From contig NZ_CP026372.1 of NCBI RefSeq assembly GCF_002953135.1, forward strand, positions 2,708,501 to 2,772,500: a stretch of 64,000 nt of DNA, given 5' to 3'. The position numbers and the translations under genes were made by a program. Below, piece after piece: positions 53,211 to 62,274 of the stretch. The notes below the pieces were generated by a model that ran no database searches, was not told the origin of the DNA, and saw only the letters and a program-made list of their open reading frames with translations. How positions within the stretch are numbered: position 1 is the first letter of the stretch; each line of letters starts with the position of its first letter. The DNA is from Sphingobium sp. SCG-1. GTDB taxonomy: Bacteria; Pseudomonadota; Alphaproteobacteria; Sphingomonadales; Sphingomonadaceae.

Positions 53211-53241
53211 GAAACGCCCGCCAGCGGGAAGCTGACGGGCG
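53211..53241 (-). terminator. hairpin terminator after the GH5 gene
   Basis: An 11-pair stem CGCCCGTCAGC / GCTGGCGGGCG (one G-U) with a five-base loop, followed by TTTC on the minus strand, directly after the GH5 stop. It should reduce read-through into the lipoprotein gene. Confidence 0.6.
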
Positions 53242-53251
53242 AGTTGTCCCA

Positions 53252-54310
53252 TCAGCGACCCACAAGCGTGGTCAGATAGGCGCTAGGCGCGGCGGCCGCG
53301 AAGGTGCCCTTCTTCGGCTCGATCTTGTAGAGATAGCTTTCTTTCCAGCCATTGCCGCCACCCCACCAGCTTACGCCGACATAGGTGTCAGGCAGCGACC
53401 GCATACGCTTGATCGCGTCCTTGCCAAGGGCATCGCAGACCGGATTGACCTTCGTGCTGTTGCCGAAAGCGAATTCGCCGACCCACACCTTCAGTCCACG
53501 GGCCTTTGCCGCGAGATCGGTGTTCCAGATCAGCTTCGTGCCGGTCGTATTGCTGACGCAAACCGGGCTTGTGCCCGAGCCATCGGAATCCGGGTAGCGA
53601 TGGCCCGACACCATCGTGAGGCCCAATGGATCCTTCAGCCCACCCGCGCGATCGAACGAGCAGGCCGGGCTTTCACACGCCTTCGATGCGGCTTCGCGCT
53701 TGTCGAAACGCACCATGCCCGACGATCCGCGCCATTCGATCAACAGCTTGTGCTTGAAGCCCGCTTTGCGGAACGCCGCAATGCCTGCGTTCACTTCGGT
53801 AGCATAGGATTTGCCGGTCTTAGGGTCGGCCTGATACGACGCGCCCTTGCGCGGCTCATTCATCGTGTCGATCATGACATAGGTCGTGTTCGGGAAGTTC
53901 TTGATGAACGATGCCCACCAGGCCGCCTCATTTGGATCGAAGGTCGCCCCATAATCATGGCGATCCAGGATGACATAGACGCCCCGCTTGACGGCCGCAT
54001 CTACAACGGCCTTGATCTTGGAAACTATGGCAGGATTGCTGGCCTGAGCGCCGCGAAATGGCAGCCGAATTGCGCGGAAGCCCTTGTCAGCATAAATGTT
54101 AACGGTGCTTGCCGAAGGACAGAGTACACCGTCAGCCGCAAACTCACATCCGGAGAGATTTACGCCCATCAGCGGAGAATTGCTCAAATTGATGTTGCGC
54201 GATGCTTCGGACACCACTGGAGCGGCTTGGCCAGCGCTTGATAGGCCCCCTAGCCCCAAAGAAAAAACGATAGTTGAAACGGAAAGGAAACGATTTAAAA
54301 GTAAAGACAT
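53252..54310 (-). CDS. secreted GH5-family glycoside hydrolase (cellulase-like)
   Basis: About 352 residues. A signal peptide starts at MSLLLNRFLSVSTIVF and is cleaved after GQAAP-like residues. The GH5 fold shows RLPFRG, VILDRHDYG, the acid/base Glu in IDTMNEP and the nucleophile Glu in WVGEFAFG. It should cut beta-1,4- or beta-1,3-glucans in the periplasm or outside. The start 54310 is chosen over an upstream frame start that adds 11 non-signal residues. It neighbours a GT2 glycosyltransferase. A link to exopolysaccharide turnover is possible but not shown. Confidence 0.9.
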   Translation of the reverse strand: MSLLLNRFLSVSTIVFSLGLGGLSSAGQAAPVVSEASRNINLSNSPLMGVNLSGCEFAADGVLCPSASTVNIYADKGFRAIRLPFRGAQASNPAIVSKIKAVVDAAVKRGVYVILDRHDYGATFDPNEAAWWASFIKNFPNTTYVMIDTMNEPRKGASYQADPKTGKSYATEVNAGIAAFRKAGFKHKLLIEWRGSSGMVRFDKREAASKACESPACSFDRAGGLKDPLGLTMVSGHRYPDSDGSGTSPVCVSNTTGTKLIWNTDLAAKARGLKVWVGEFAFGNSTKVNPVCDALGKDAIKRMRSLPDTYVGVSWWGGGNGWKESYLYKIEPKKGTFAAAAPSAYLTTLVGR

Positions 54311-54724
54311 AGCTGTGCATCCCCGCATCTTCTGCTGGATCATGCGCTAAACGTAAATTATTAACGTGGATTAAAAATTCGACCAATGGTGTCGCGATAT
54401 GGGTATGTCGAATGGATGCGTCGTTGGTTGAACGACAGGACCTGTTTGACGGGTCGGCTGAGGATGCAGAGGTTTTAAGGGCTCCAGCACTCAAGCGGAG
54501 TTTCCTCGCTTGAAGCGTAGAACGCCGACGGTGATGGTGACCAACTTATACTGATAGCGCCGAGCCATTCTCGCTACAGCCTTGGGACCAATCGGACGAT
54601 GTTCGCGACCTTATGTGAGCCTTTACCGCTGGCGTGAGGAAAAAGCGTGTTGCCGCAGTCAAGTGACTTAATGGCCTTGATGCACGAACCGCAATCCTTC
54701 GTCAGGACGCCTACAAGTAATACA
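54311..54724. other. intergenic stretch without recognised gene
   Basis: About 410 bases between the GH5 start and the GT2 stop, both on the minus strand. It should hold the GH5 promoter (AT-rich part 54340-54380). No operator repeat, tRNA or coding remnant could be identified. Confidence 0.4.
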
Positions 54725-55762
54725 TCACAGCTTGAGATATGCCGGGATCGCGGCCTTCGCCCACCTAAAAGCGGCAGAAGAGGCGAAACCCGTGGGTGGA
54801 CTACTGACAAGGGCCTGTAAGGCTGCCCCTGTACCGATGCGGGCCGCCATCGCGCGACATGCCAAAACCCAGAAATAATCCCGTGCCAGCTTAAGCGACG
54901 CTTCTTCAAGCACCTGGGTCCGTGCGTTCGCCGCTTGCAAACCACTCAACCAGACACGCGCCCACGCCAGAAATTCACTGCCTACCTCAGAGCCTTCTAT
55001 CCTGGATTTGCCTAGCAGAACATGACGCTGGAGATCGTCTTCACACACTTTCATTCCTATTCGATCCAGCATTGGTCGAGCTAATGTCGCCGTCCGCTCA
55101 TGAATCTCACATTGTCGCTGATGTATGGTTTGACCGCGATGCAAACGTCGATCGATCAGAACCCGCGGAAGGTTCGCCAGAGTATGTTTTTGCTGGAGAC
55201 GAAGGAACATTTCGATGTCCTCGCATACCGGATATGCCGGATCATACTGGTAATTTTTCAGAACCTCCGCTCGCCCCGTGACAGAAGATTGTTGAAAAGC
55301 TGATCGAAACAGCAGCCAGGCCTCGATCATCTGCGCGCAAAGCGGCGGCACACGAATTCCTGACCTGCGCGTGCCGTTGGAGCGCAGCTTGCCAGCGCAT
55401 GCTCCCACCATGGCTATGGCCGGATTCGCCTCCAGAAACGCAACTTGTTCGGCCAGACGATTGGGACGCGCGATATCATCGCTATCAAGCCACGCGACGT
55501 ATTTACCTCGCGCGGTTTCGAGAGCACTGTTACGCGCGGCGGGAATGCCAAGGTTCTGCTTGTGCTGGATCAATCGCACGCGAGGATCGTCGATATCATT
55601 GATGAGTGCGGCCGTAGTGTCCGTCGATCCATCATCGACAATGACGACTTCAATATCGCCAAGCGTCTGCTTCAACGCACTTTGTATGGCATCGCCTACA
55701 AAACAAACCCGGTTGTAGGTGGGGATGAGAACAGAAACCATGGGGGCGGCGGTGCGCTTCAT
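54725..55762 (-). CDS. family 2 glycosyltransferase
   Basis: About 345 residues. The GT-A fold shows VSVLIPTYNRVCFVGDAIQS, VVIVDDGSTDTT and the metal-binding YVAWLDSDDIARP. ED in CEDIEMFLRL is the likely base. ATG 55762 (MKRTAAPMVSV) follows GGGGG; an upstream in-frame start adds 12 residues. The C-terminal 90 residues are helical and unassigned. It probably adds sugars to a surface polysaccharide. It is not in a polysaccharide operon here, so acceptor and donor are unknown. Confidence 0.9.
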   Translation of the reverse strand: MKRTAAPMVSVLIPTYNRVCFVGDAIQSALKQTLGDIEVVIVDDGSTDTTAALINDIDDPRVRLIQHKQNLGIPAARNSALETARGKYVAWLDSDDIARPNRLAEQVAFLEANPAIAMVGACAGKLRSNGTRRSGIRVPPLCAQMIEAWLLFRSAFQQSSVTGRAEVLKNYQYDPAYPVCEDIEMFLRLQQKHTLANLPRVLIDRRLHRGQTIHQRQCEIHERTATLARPMLDRIGMKVCEDDLQRHVLLGKSRIEGSEVGSEFLAWARVWLSGLQAANARTQVLEEASLKLARDYFWVLACRAMAARIGTGAALQALVSSPPTGFASSAAFRWAKAAIPAYLKL

Positions 55763-56146
55763 GCACCCCCCAACATTATTCCACCGAACACCACGCATCT
55801 CATGTCACACTTGAGGATCAGCACCTGCGCGCTCCTGCTAGGGAGAAAGCGAATGCTACCTGTACAGAGCAAACGACAGGCAGGGAGTTCGCTTGCGGCT
55901 CACTAGCTCCCTTGATGTGCGATTACTGCAACTTAGGTTTGGCAGCCTACGCAGATAGGCCCTGCGGTGCCCCAAGCTGATATAGACGCTGGCGTGCATG
56001 AAAGTGCGGCTGCAAACTTGAGGCAGCGCTTCGTGGGCAGGTCACTAAGCCTTAGTCGGGGTGACGATCCCAAATGTGGATCGGTGATGAACCAGATCAC
56101 ACGCAGGCCGGGAAGGCCAATCCTTGCATAAATAATAATCCTACCG
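55763..56146. other. intergenic stretch without recognised gene
   Basis: About 380 bases between the GT2 start and the phytase stop. Nothing beyond short open frames was seen, and no clear terminator for the phytase gene. Confidence 0.4.
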
Positions 56147-57214
56147 TCACTCTCCTTTGGGCAAGTTCAGGGCAGTCGCAATGTCCTGCCATGCCACAAG
56201 TTTGAAATTCTGCGCGCCTTGTGGATTATAGCCATCCTGCGCAACCAAGAGGCCCCCTGGAAAGTTCGGCCCGAAATCGCCTAGAGAAAAATCTATGCCA
56301 TCTGTTTCTTCAGTGCCGCCGACCGCGCCCGCGCTGATGCGAAAGCGCCCGACATAGCTGTTGTCCGCAAGAGTATAGAGGACATAGGCATTGTCGCCCT
56401 GGCTCGACAGTACGACGTAGCCGCCACGAGCACCCTCCGGAATGAGGGCTACACCTTCGGCATCCGCAACGATATTCCTTCCGTCCGCACCCGCGATCTT
56501 GAACGGGATTTTCGATCCGTCGGCCGCAGCGTCGAACCGCCACAAACCGACATCCTCTTCGGTCACATACAACAAGCCGGTGCGGTCATCGACGGCACAC
56601 CCTTCCGATTGCGTGCCGAGCTTCATGGAGCGCACGATTTGGCCCTTCGTAGTAACGCCGGACAGATCAAGAGCGACCTGATTTATTGTGCCATCCTTCA
56701 ATACCGAAAATGCGGATACGCGGCCGGCGGAACGGCCAAGGCAAACGCCATATGCCTCCCCGTTTCCTGCGTCTACAGTTCCCAAGGCCGTCAGCTTTGC
56801 CGTATCGGGGTCCAGCCTGAACAGCGCAAGCTTCGCATGCATCAGGTCGTTACGGTCACTAGCTACGGCCAATATTCCCCTGCCGTCAGCGAAGATCACA
56901 TCGTCTCTAAGGTCTATGTTGTTGACGCGCCCTGCGTTCACGAAGTCACGCACTTTACCATTCAAGCCGTAAACATAGATGCCCGCCTGCTTGTCCGTGC
57001 CAAGAACGAGGCTGGCCGATGGGTCGGAGCGGTTACGCCAGATCGCTGGATCATCCGCAGCATCGGCATTGGCCGTACCGACAGGAACAGTCTCTCCCCG
57101 CGCCTGCACCGTCGTCGCAGACGAGACATGGGCCATGCGCATCTCGCCTGGCACCTCGCTTACCGCGCAACCCCCCGCAAGCATCGCAACGGCAATTATA
57201 ACCCAATTTCGCAT
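56147..57214 (-). CDS. beta-propeller phytase lipoprotein
   Basis: About 355 residues. The start 57214 (MRNWVIIAVAMLAGGC) gives a lipobox LAGGC, so the enzyme is probably lipid-anchored and exported. Six-bladed BPP features are DDPAIWRN, VLGTDKQAGIYVY, NNIDLRDDV, EGCAVDDRTGLLYVTEEDVG and DAEGVALIPE. The acidic residues bind the calcium ions used to hydrolyse phytate to lower inositol phosphates and phosphate. It is divergent from a TonB receptor gene. BPP plus TonB receptor pairs are known from sphingomonads and related bacteria, where they form a phytate uptake module. Confidence 0.93.
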   Translation of the reverse strand: MRNWVIIAVAMLAGGCAVSEVPGEMRMAHVSSATTVQARGETVPVGTANADAADDPAIWRNRSDPSASLVLGTDKQAGIYVYGLNGKVRDFVNAGRVNNIDLRDDVIFADGRGILAVASDRNDLMHAKLALFRLDPDTAKLTALGTVDAGNGEAYGVCLGRSAGRVSAFSVLKDGTINQVALDLSGVTTKGQIVRSMKLGTQSEGCAVDDRTGLLYVTEEDVGLWRFDAAADGSKIPFKIAGADGRNIVADAEGVALIPEGARGGYVVLSSQGDNAYVLYTLADNSYVGRFRISAGAVGGTEETDGIDFSLGDFGPNFPGGLLVAQDGYNPQGAQNFKLVAWQDIATALNLPKGE

Positions 57215-57282
57215 GTGGCGCCCCCGTGTTCGATGCGCTGCTTTGGCGCCGCTAAATGACAACGCCGTTACAGCGCCGCAGG

Positions 57283-57346
57283 ATGACGCTCACAAAACTG
57301 TAGTGATTGCGTAACCATCGCGTCATCGAAGCGTCGCCTGCGTGTC
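57283..57346. promoter_or_regulatory. possible Pho-box-like repeats in the phytase/TonB receptor divergent promoter
   Basis: GCGTCAT at 57320-57326 and GCGTCGC at 57331-57337 are spaced by four bases, and a third weaker copy follows 11 bases further. The same GCGTCAT is on the minus strand at 57283-57289. Seven-base direct repeats with four-base spacers resemble PhoB boxes, although the usual core is CTGTCAT. Phosphate control would suit phytase. Weak evidence. Confidence 0.3.
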
Positions 57347-57406
57347 TTTTACCAAGGCTAAGTGCGCCTCGTCTCACCTCTCTGGCGAGCAACAGGGGAA
57401 CCACCA

Positions 57407-60151
57407 ATGACCAGCCTTTCCACCCAGCGGCCGTTCGCTGTGCGCAGCAACATGCGGGTACTTCTTTCCTGCGGCATCGCGCCTTTGACACTAATCGTCG
57501 CGCAGGCCCACGCACAAGATACGGCCCCTGTGGATGAGGCAAATGCGGACGCAATCGTGGTAACCGGCACCCGCCCCATCGCAGAATCGGAAGCAGCCGC
57601 GCTGCAAGTTCAACGTCTATCTGAATCTCTTGTCGCCGTCGCAGCCTCCGATGGTGTTGGACGCTTGCCGGACCAGAACATCGCTCAGGCTGCGGGCCGC
57701 CTACCTGGCGTAGCGGTTCAGCGCGACCAGGGTCAGGCCCGCTACATAAGCCTTCGCGGCGCACCTATCAACTGGACCACATTGTCCATCGACGGTGTTG
57801 CCATCGTAAGTCCCGAAGGCCGCGATACGCGTTATGACAGCATTCCCTCAGCCATTGCATCGCAAATCATCGTGCGCAAGGCCGTAACGCCCGACATGAC
57901 CGGGGAGACGGTAGCAGGCAACGTAGACGTGAAGACCCGCTCCGCCTTCGACTATGATGGCTTCCATTTGTCCGGCAAATTGGGCGGCGGCTATGTCGAA
58001 CTGGGCGAGCGTCAGGAATATGAAGGCCAAGCCGTGATCTCCAATCGTTGGAACACCGGCATCGGCGAGATCGGCGTCTTAGTGGCGGGCAGTTATTATC
58101 AGCGGGACATGGTCACCGACAATTTCGAAACGGATTGGGAAACGGTGTCGCAGGATAACCAGCCCGGCAACGCCGAACGCATCTGGGCGCGCGAAACCGA
58201 AAACAAGCTATATCGTCTGACCCGCAAGAACTATTCGTACTCCGGTCGCCTCGACTGGAAGCCAAGCGAAGGCAACCACATCTTCGCACAGTCGATCTTC
58301 ACGACGTTCACTGACGATGAAGCACGCGACAACTTCCTCTTCGATCTGGATGATCGCCAGTCTGCGGACCCCAGAGCGGCCACGCCTTGTCCGGTAGTGA
58401 CCAACACCAGCCCAAACAACAGCGGCTATGCGAACGTCTGCATCGGGAACACGCCGTTAAAGGGCACAGAATACGGTATCGACATCAACCAGCGGGCGAC
58501 CTTGCGTGCTTTCGAACAATCGATCTTCACCAATACATTGGGCGGAGACCATGAATTTGGCGAAGGCTGGAAACTCAACTGGAGACTGAACTATACGCGT
58601 GCAAAGGATGACCGTTCGGTTGTCGGCGAAGCCCGCTACGAAAGCCCCTCGACTCGCAATTTGCGTCCTACCATCGCCTATGACTTCACCGATCCGCAAT
58701 TAGCGAAGGTCACCCTCTTCAGGACGACTGGCGGCAATAACGGCCCCTTCTCGGCTGGCGCCGCCGTAACCAACATCGACGACTTTACGCGCCCTCTGGT
58801 ATCGCTGACATCCGGCAAGTTCGTTGACGTCACCAAAGCGTACACTGCCAAATTCGGCGTCAGCAAGGAACTGCCCATGTTGGGTGGCGAAGCGACCATC
58901 ACCTTCGGCGGCCAGTTCGACCAGCGGACGAAGGAGGCGAACGAAGCGCAACTTTCCATAACGGGCGCACAAGCCGGCACGGCGGGTATCAACATGACCT
59001 ACCTTCCCGACTCACTCGATACGCCGTTCAAGGGCAAGATCCCGCTCGGCTATACCTTCCGCTACTTCGACAAGGACAAGATGCGCGAGAACGTTAAGAA
59101 GGCGCAGACAATCGCGAGTTATGTTCCCTTACTTGAGAATTACTATAACGTGCGGGAACAGGTGTACGCAGCGTATGTGATGGGCACCGTCCGCTACGAC
59201 TGGGGCAGCATCCTTGGCGGCGCAAGGGTAGAGCACGTCAAGAACCGCGGTCGCGCTTTCGTTAATGGCAGTGCCGCAACGCCTATCGAGGCCGAGAACG
59301 AGCTGACAGGAGTCTATCCGAGCCTCCATTTCAATTTTGACGTGGCGTCTGACAAAAAACTGCGTCTATCCTTCAACAGTGGCGCGGCCCGTCCTGACTA
59401 CGATCAATTGCGGCCGAATTTTACTTACAACGACAGCGATCAGACCGTCTCTGGCGGCAATCCAGATGCCAAACCGGAGCGGGCTTATGGGGTCGACGCA
59501 TATTTCGAATGGTATGTGCAGCCTCAAGGCTACATCATGGTTGGCGCATTCTACAAGAAAATCAAAGATGTGCTATTCGATAGCAGCCGCACCTTCAATT
59601 CCGGCGCGCTGAGCTTTGGCGGCGTTGATCGTTCCTCCTACACATTCGACACAATCCTCAACGGCGGTGACGGTTACATCTACGGCGCGGAGGCAGCGAT
59701 CCAGCACCAACTCGAACCTTATACCGAAACGCTGGGAATTCCGGAATGGATGGGCGGCTTCGGCATTTCGGCAAATCTGACGTTAAACAAGAGCCGCGCG
59801 ACGACGCCCGAGGGTGAAAAGGTGTCGCTGCCCGGAACGTCCGACGTCGTCTATAATATCGGCGGCTACTACGAGAAATTTGGTCTATCCCTGCGTCTCA
59901 ACTATCAAAAGCGCACCGAATGGCTGGATACGCTTGGCGCTCCGGCCGATGGCGGGCATCAGTATTGGGCGGCGGATGACGAAATGGACTTGTCTGTTCG
60001 CTATGCAATCACGCCGAATTTTGAAATCTATGCCGACGCATCGAACCTGCTCAACCAGCCTGGCCGCCGGTATGTGCGGGATTCGCAGTACACCATCGAA
60101 TGGGAGCGCTTTGGCCGCCGCTACACTGGCGGCATCAGAGTGAACTTCTGA
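57407..60151 (+). CDS. TonB-dependent receptor paired with phytase
   Basis: A 914-residue receptor. ATG 57407 (MTSLSTQRPF) follows GGGGAA; an upstream in-frame start is less suitable. After the signal peptide (cleavage after AHAQ) come the TonB box IVVTGTRP and the plug (GVGRLPDQNIAQAAGRLPGV and LDG-type loop SIDGVAIVSPEGRD). The barrel ends GGIRVNF. This subgroup with LPDxNIAEAL-like plugs handles polymers and sugars as well as inositol phosphates. Divergent placement from the phytase and the downstream chemoreceptor suggest transport of phytate or its partly hydrolysed products. Confidence 0.94.
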   Translation: MTSLSTQRPFAVRSNMRVLLSCGIAPLTLIVAQAHAQDTAPVDEANADAIVVTGTRPIAESEAAALQVQRLSESLVAVAASDGVGRLPDQNIAQAAGRLPGVAVQRDQGQARYISLRGAPINWTTLSIDGVAIVSPEGRDTRYDSIPSAIASQIIVRKAVTPDMTGETVAGNVDVKTRSAFDYDGFHLSGKLGGGYVELGERQEYEGQAVISNRWNTGIGEIGVLVAGSYYQRDMVTDNFETDWETVSQDNQPGNAERIWARETENKLYRLTRKNYSYSGRLDWKPSEGNHIFAQSIFTTFTDDEARDNFLFDLDDRQSADPRAATPCPVVTNTSPNNSGYANVCIGNTPLKGTEYGIDINQRATLRAFEQSIFTNTLGGDHEFGEGWKLNWRLNYTRAKDDRSVVGEARYESPSTRNLRPTIAYDFTDPQLAKVTLFRTTGGNNGPFSAGAAVTNIDDFTRPLVSLTSGKFVDVTKAYTAKFGVSKELPMLGGEATITFGGQFDQRTKEANEAQLSITGAQAGTAGINMTYLPDSLDTPFKGKIPLGYTFRYFDKDKMRENVKKAQTIASYVPLLENYYNVREQVYAAYVMGTVRYDWGSILGGARVEHVKNRGRAFVNGSAATPIEAENELTGVYPSLHFNFDVASDKKLRLSFNSGAARPDYDQLRPNFTYNDSDQTVSGGNPDAKPERAYGVDAYFEWYVQPQGYIMVGAFYKKIKDVLFDSSRTFNSGALSFGGVDRSSYTFDTILNGGDGYIYGAEAAIQHQLEPYTETLGIPEWMGGFGISANLTLNKSRATTPEGEKVSLPGTSDVVYNIGGYYEKFGLSLRLNYQKRTEWLDTLGAPADGGHQYWAADDEMDLSVRYAITPNFEIYADASNLLNQPGRRYVRDSQYTIEWERFGRRYTGGIRVNF

Positions 60152-60157
60152 AGTTGT

Positions 60158-60182
60158 CGGCTGGCGACCACGTCGCCAGCCG
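60158..60182 (+). terminator. strong hairpin between TonB receptor and chemoreceptor genes
   Basis: CGGCTGGCGAC-CAC-GTCGCCAGCCG, 11 perfect pairs with a three-base loop, seven bases after the receptor stop. No T-run follows, so it may be a rho-dependent or attenuating element between the receptor and the next gene. Confidence 0.5.
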
Positions 60183-60207
60183 GTATTCGTGGCGAAGACG
60201 CCAAGCT

Positions 60208-61569
60208 ATGGCACAAAGAACCCTGCGCATGGTTGCGACGGCGGAGATTCCAATGCTTCACACCGCCGAACAAATCGGCACTCCGATCAGTGAACTCCGG
60301 AAAACTGTTCCAGTCAGCTATCGCCACAGCATCTCGCATACCGCGCAGTTAGTCGATGCACTTGACCTGTTTCAGGCCTACCCTCAAATGAGGATGCTTC
60401 CCGTGGTGGACGATCATCAGCGGCCCGTGGGGGCAATTTTTGAGCAGGACATGCGGCTCATCCTGTTCAATCCCTACGGCCACGCGCTGTTGAAAAATCC
60501 AAGTTACGGCGCGCATCTGCACGGGCACATTCGTCCCTGCCCTGCTGTTGAGGCTACGGCTTCGATTGAAAACCTCATCGACACCTTCGCGCAAGTGAAG
60601 GGGCATCGGGAGGGGCTTATTGTAACGCAGGACGGCCGCTATTGTGGGGTCATTAGCAATGCCGTGCTGCTGCAACTGGCGGCGGAACGAGACGCGGAGG
60701 CGGCTAAACACAAAGCGGCGCGTCTTCAGCGTTTACAAGATGCGAGTGACGAATTCCGCGCCGATGCGAGCAACTTGGCAGCTACATTGGTGGCCATAGC
60801 AGGCGAACTATCCGATGCTGCCGAGACCATGGCGGATAGCGCTTCTGAAAACAGCAATCGAGCGGCTGACGTTGCCGCAGCTGCATCGCAGGCTGCGGCA
60901 AATATGACGGAAGTCGCCAGCCGGGGTCGAAGTCTTGCTGAATCAGTGCATTTAGTCGAGCAACAGGTTGCACAGGCACAGACCGCCACGCGAGACGCCG
61001 CCGTGCGCGCTGAACAGAATGATGCCCAAACGCATCTCCTTAGCGGCGCCGCGCGCGAAATTGGTGATGTGGTGTCACTGATCGACAGCGTTGCAAAGAC
61101 GACGACGACGCTCGCCTTCAACGCGGCTATCGAAGCTGCGCGTGCGGGAGAGCCGGGAAAGAGCTTTGCGGTCGTTGCTCATGAAGTGAAATCCCTTGCT
61201 CAGCAGACGCGCGAGGCAACAGGCCACATTTCGAAACGCGTCACAAACATCCAGCAGGCGACCGAGAAAGTATTCGAGGGCCATGAACGTATCGCCCTCG
61301 CTGTGGCGGACATGAACATCCTATCCGAATCCGTCGTTTCTTCGGTGGTCGAGCAGAGCGCTGCTATTCGGTCGATCACGGCAAATGTCGACGAAGCCAG
61401 CAGAGCGACGGGTCATATTCATCTCAGCTCTGACGACATTCATCAAAATGCAGTCAGGGCCGCTCGGGATGCTGGGAAGATTCATCAGCATTCCAGAGCA
61501 CTTTCAGCGCAAGCTCAGTCGATGCGGCTTCGCCTAGAGAGATTTCTGGATATTGTCCGAACTTCTTGA
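60208..61569 (+). CDS. cytoplasmic methyl-accepting chemotaxis protein with N-terminal CBS-type sensor
   Basis: About 453 residues without membrane segments. Residues 30-170 resemble paired CBS-like modules (QMRMLPVVDDHQRPVGAI, FEQDMRLILFNPYGHALL, EGLIVTQDGRYCGVISNAV). The rest is an MCP signalling helix pair with the tip NAAIEAARAGEPGKSFAVVA. ATG 60208 is chosen because the earlier frame reads through the receptor end and the hairpin. It should signal to CheA/CheW. The location downstream of the phytate receptor suggests sensing of a phosphate- or nucleotide-related signal. The ligand is unknown. Some relatives pair this sensor with GGDEF/EAL outputs. Confidence 0.88.
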   Translation: MAQRTLRMVATAEIPMLHTAEQIGTPISELRKTVPVSYRHSISHTAQLVDALDLFQAYPQMRMLPVVDDHQRPVGAIFEQDMRLILFNPYGHALLKNPSYGAHLHGHIRPCPAVEATASIENLIDTFAQVKGHREGLIVTQDGRYCGVISNAVLLQLAAERDAEAAKHKAARLQRLQDASDEFRADASNLAATLVAIAGELSDAAETMADSASENSNRAADVAAAASQAAANMTEVASRGRSLAESVHLVEQQVAQAQTATRDAAVRAEQNDAQTHLLSGAAREIGDVVSLIDSVAKTTTTLAFNAAIEAARAGEPGKSFAVVAHEVKSLAQQTREATGHISKRVTNIQQATEKVFEGHERIALAVADMNILSESVVSSVVEQSAAIRSITANVDEASRATGHIHLSSDDIHQNAVRAARDAGKIHQHSRALSAQAQSMRLRLERFLDIVRTS

Positions 61570-61718
61570 ATCAACACTAGCTGTCATGGTGACATTGCTG
61601 CTTGGAGGCGGTTTAGGGGGTTATGTTGATCGCGGAGATTTGAGCTGGCGACGTCGAGGTGATGCGGCGTCATGCAGCGCCTGCGGGCGAGCTGCGTGAG
61701 GTGTAGGTTTTGGGAGGT

Positions 61719-61773
61719 TGGGTTGTGGGGGCAGGATTTGAACCTGGGGCCTTCAGGTTATGAGCCTGACGAG
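61719..61773 (-). pseudogene. 3' half of a tRNA-fMet gene
   Basis: The sequence from the anticodon stem to the CCA-like end repeats that of the intact tRNA-fMet 120 bases away: CATAA anticodon loop context, T-arm GGTTCAAATCC and an acceptor-like CCCCCAC. The D-arm and 5' acceptor strand are missing, so it cannot fold as a tRNA. It differs from the intact copy in the variable region and acceptor. Possible origins are a lost island's attachment site or unequal crossover between rrn operons. Confidence 0.75.
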
Positions 61774-61785
61774 CCGACATCACAG

Positions 61786-61806
61786 AGGCAGTCCGGGAGA
61801 CTGCCT
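61786..61806 (-). terminator. possible rrn terminator hairpin
   Basis: AGGCAGTC-TCCCG-GACTGCCT on the minus strand, eight perfect pairs, about 40 bases after the tRNA-fMet 3' end. There is no strong T-run. It lies between tRNA-fMet and the partial copy, so transcription of the rrn operon may end here. Confidence 0.45.
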
Positions 61807-61845
61807 GACTGATGACGTGGGCTGTGGTGGAGCGTAGGCGACCTG

Positions 61846-61922
<77 letters not shown>

Positions 61923-62005
61923 CCAGAGGCACGACCAGAGGTCACCAACATCATGAATGGGTTTTGTATATCCGAACGGGAGCGTATCTTATGCGCCAGC
62001 TTCAA

Positions 62006-62122
62006 TGCCTGGCGACGACCTACTCTTCCAGTGCTTGAGCAATAGTACCATCGGCGCGGTCTGGTTTCACGGCCGAGTTCGAGATGGGATCGGGTGGGTC
62101 ACAGACGCTATGGTCACCAAGC
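62006..62122 (-). rRNA. rrf: 5S ribosomal RNA
   Basis: About 117 bases. The 5' end GCTTGGTGAC pairs with the 3' end GTCGCCAGGC, and the inner block CCGATCCCATCTCGAACTC is universally conserved. It lies about 150 bases downstream of 23S on the minus strand. Ends are accurate to a few bases. Confidence 0.95.
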
Positions 62123-62274
62123 AATGAAGCGGGCGCATAAGGTTGCGTTATTGTTCGGGTTTTAATCGATGCCGTGCACTATTGGTTATGACCTGTTTAT
62201 CGGGCTGCGAAGATCATCCTTATCACCGTCAATGGGGTTACTGGTTATGTCCAGCATTGTCATTGATGGTGGGA

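Noticed and set aside
61719..61773. A second functional tRNA-fMet
   Set aside because: The D-arm and 5' acceptor strand are missing.
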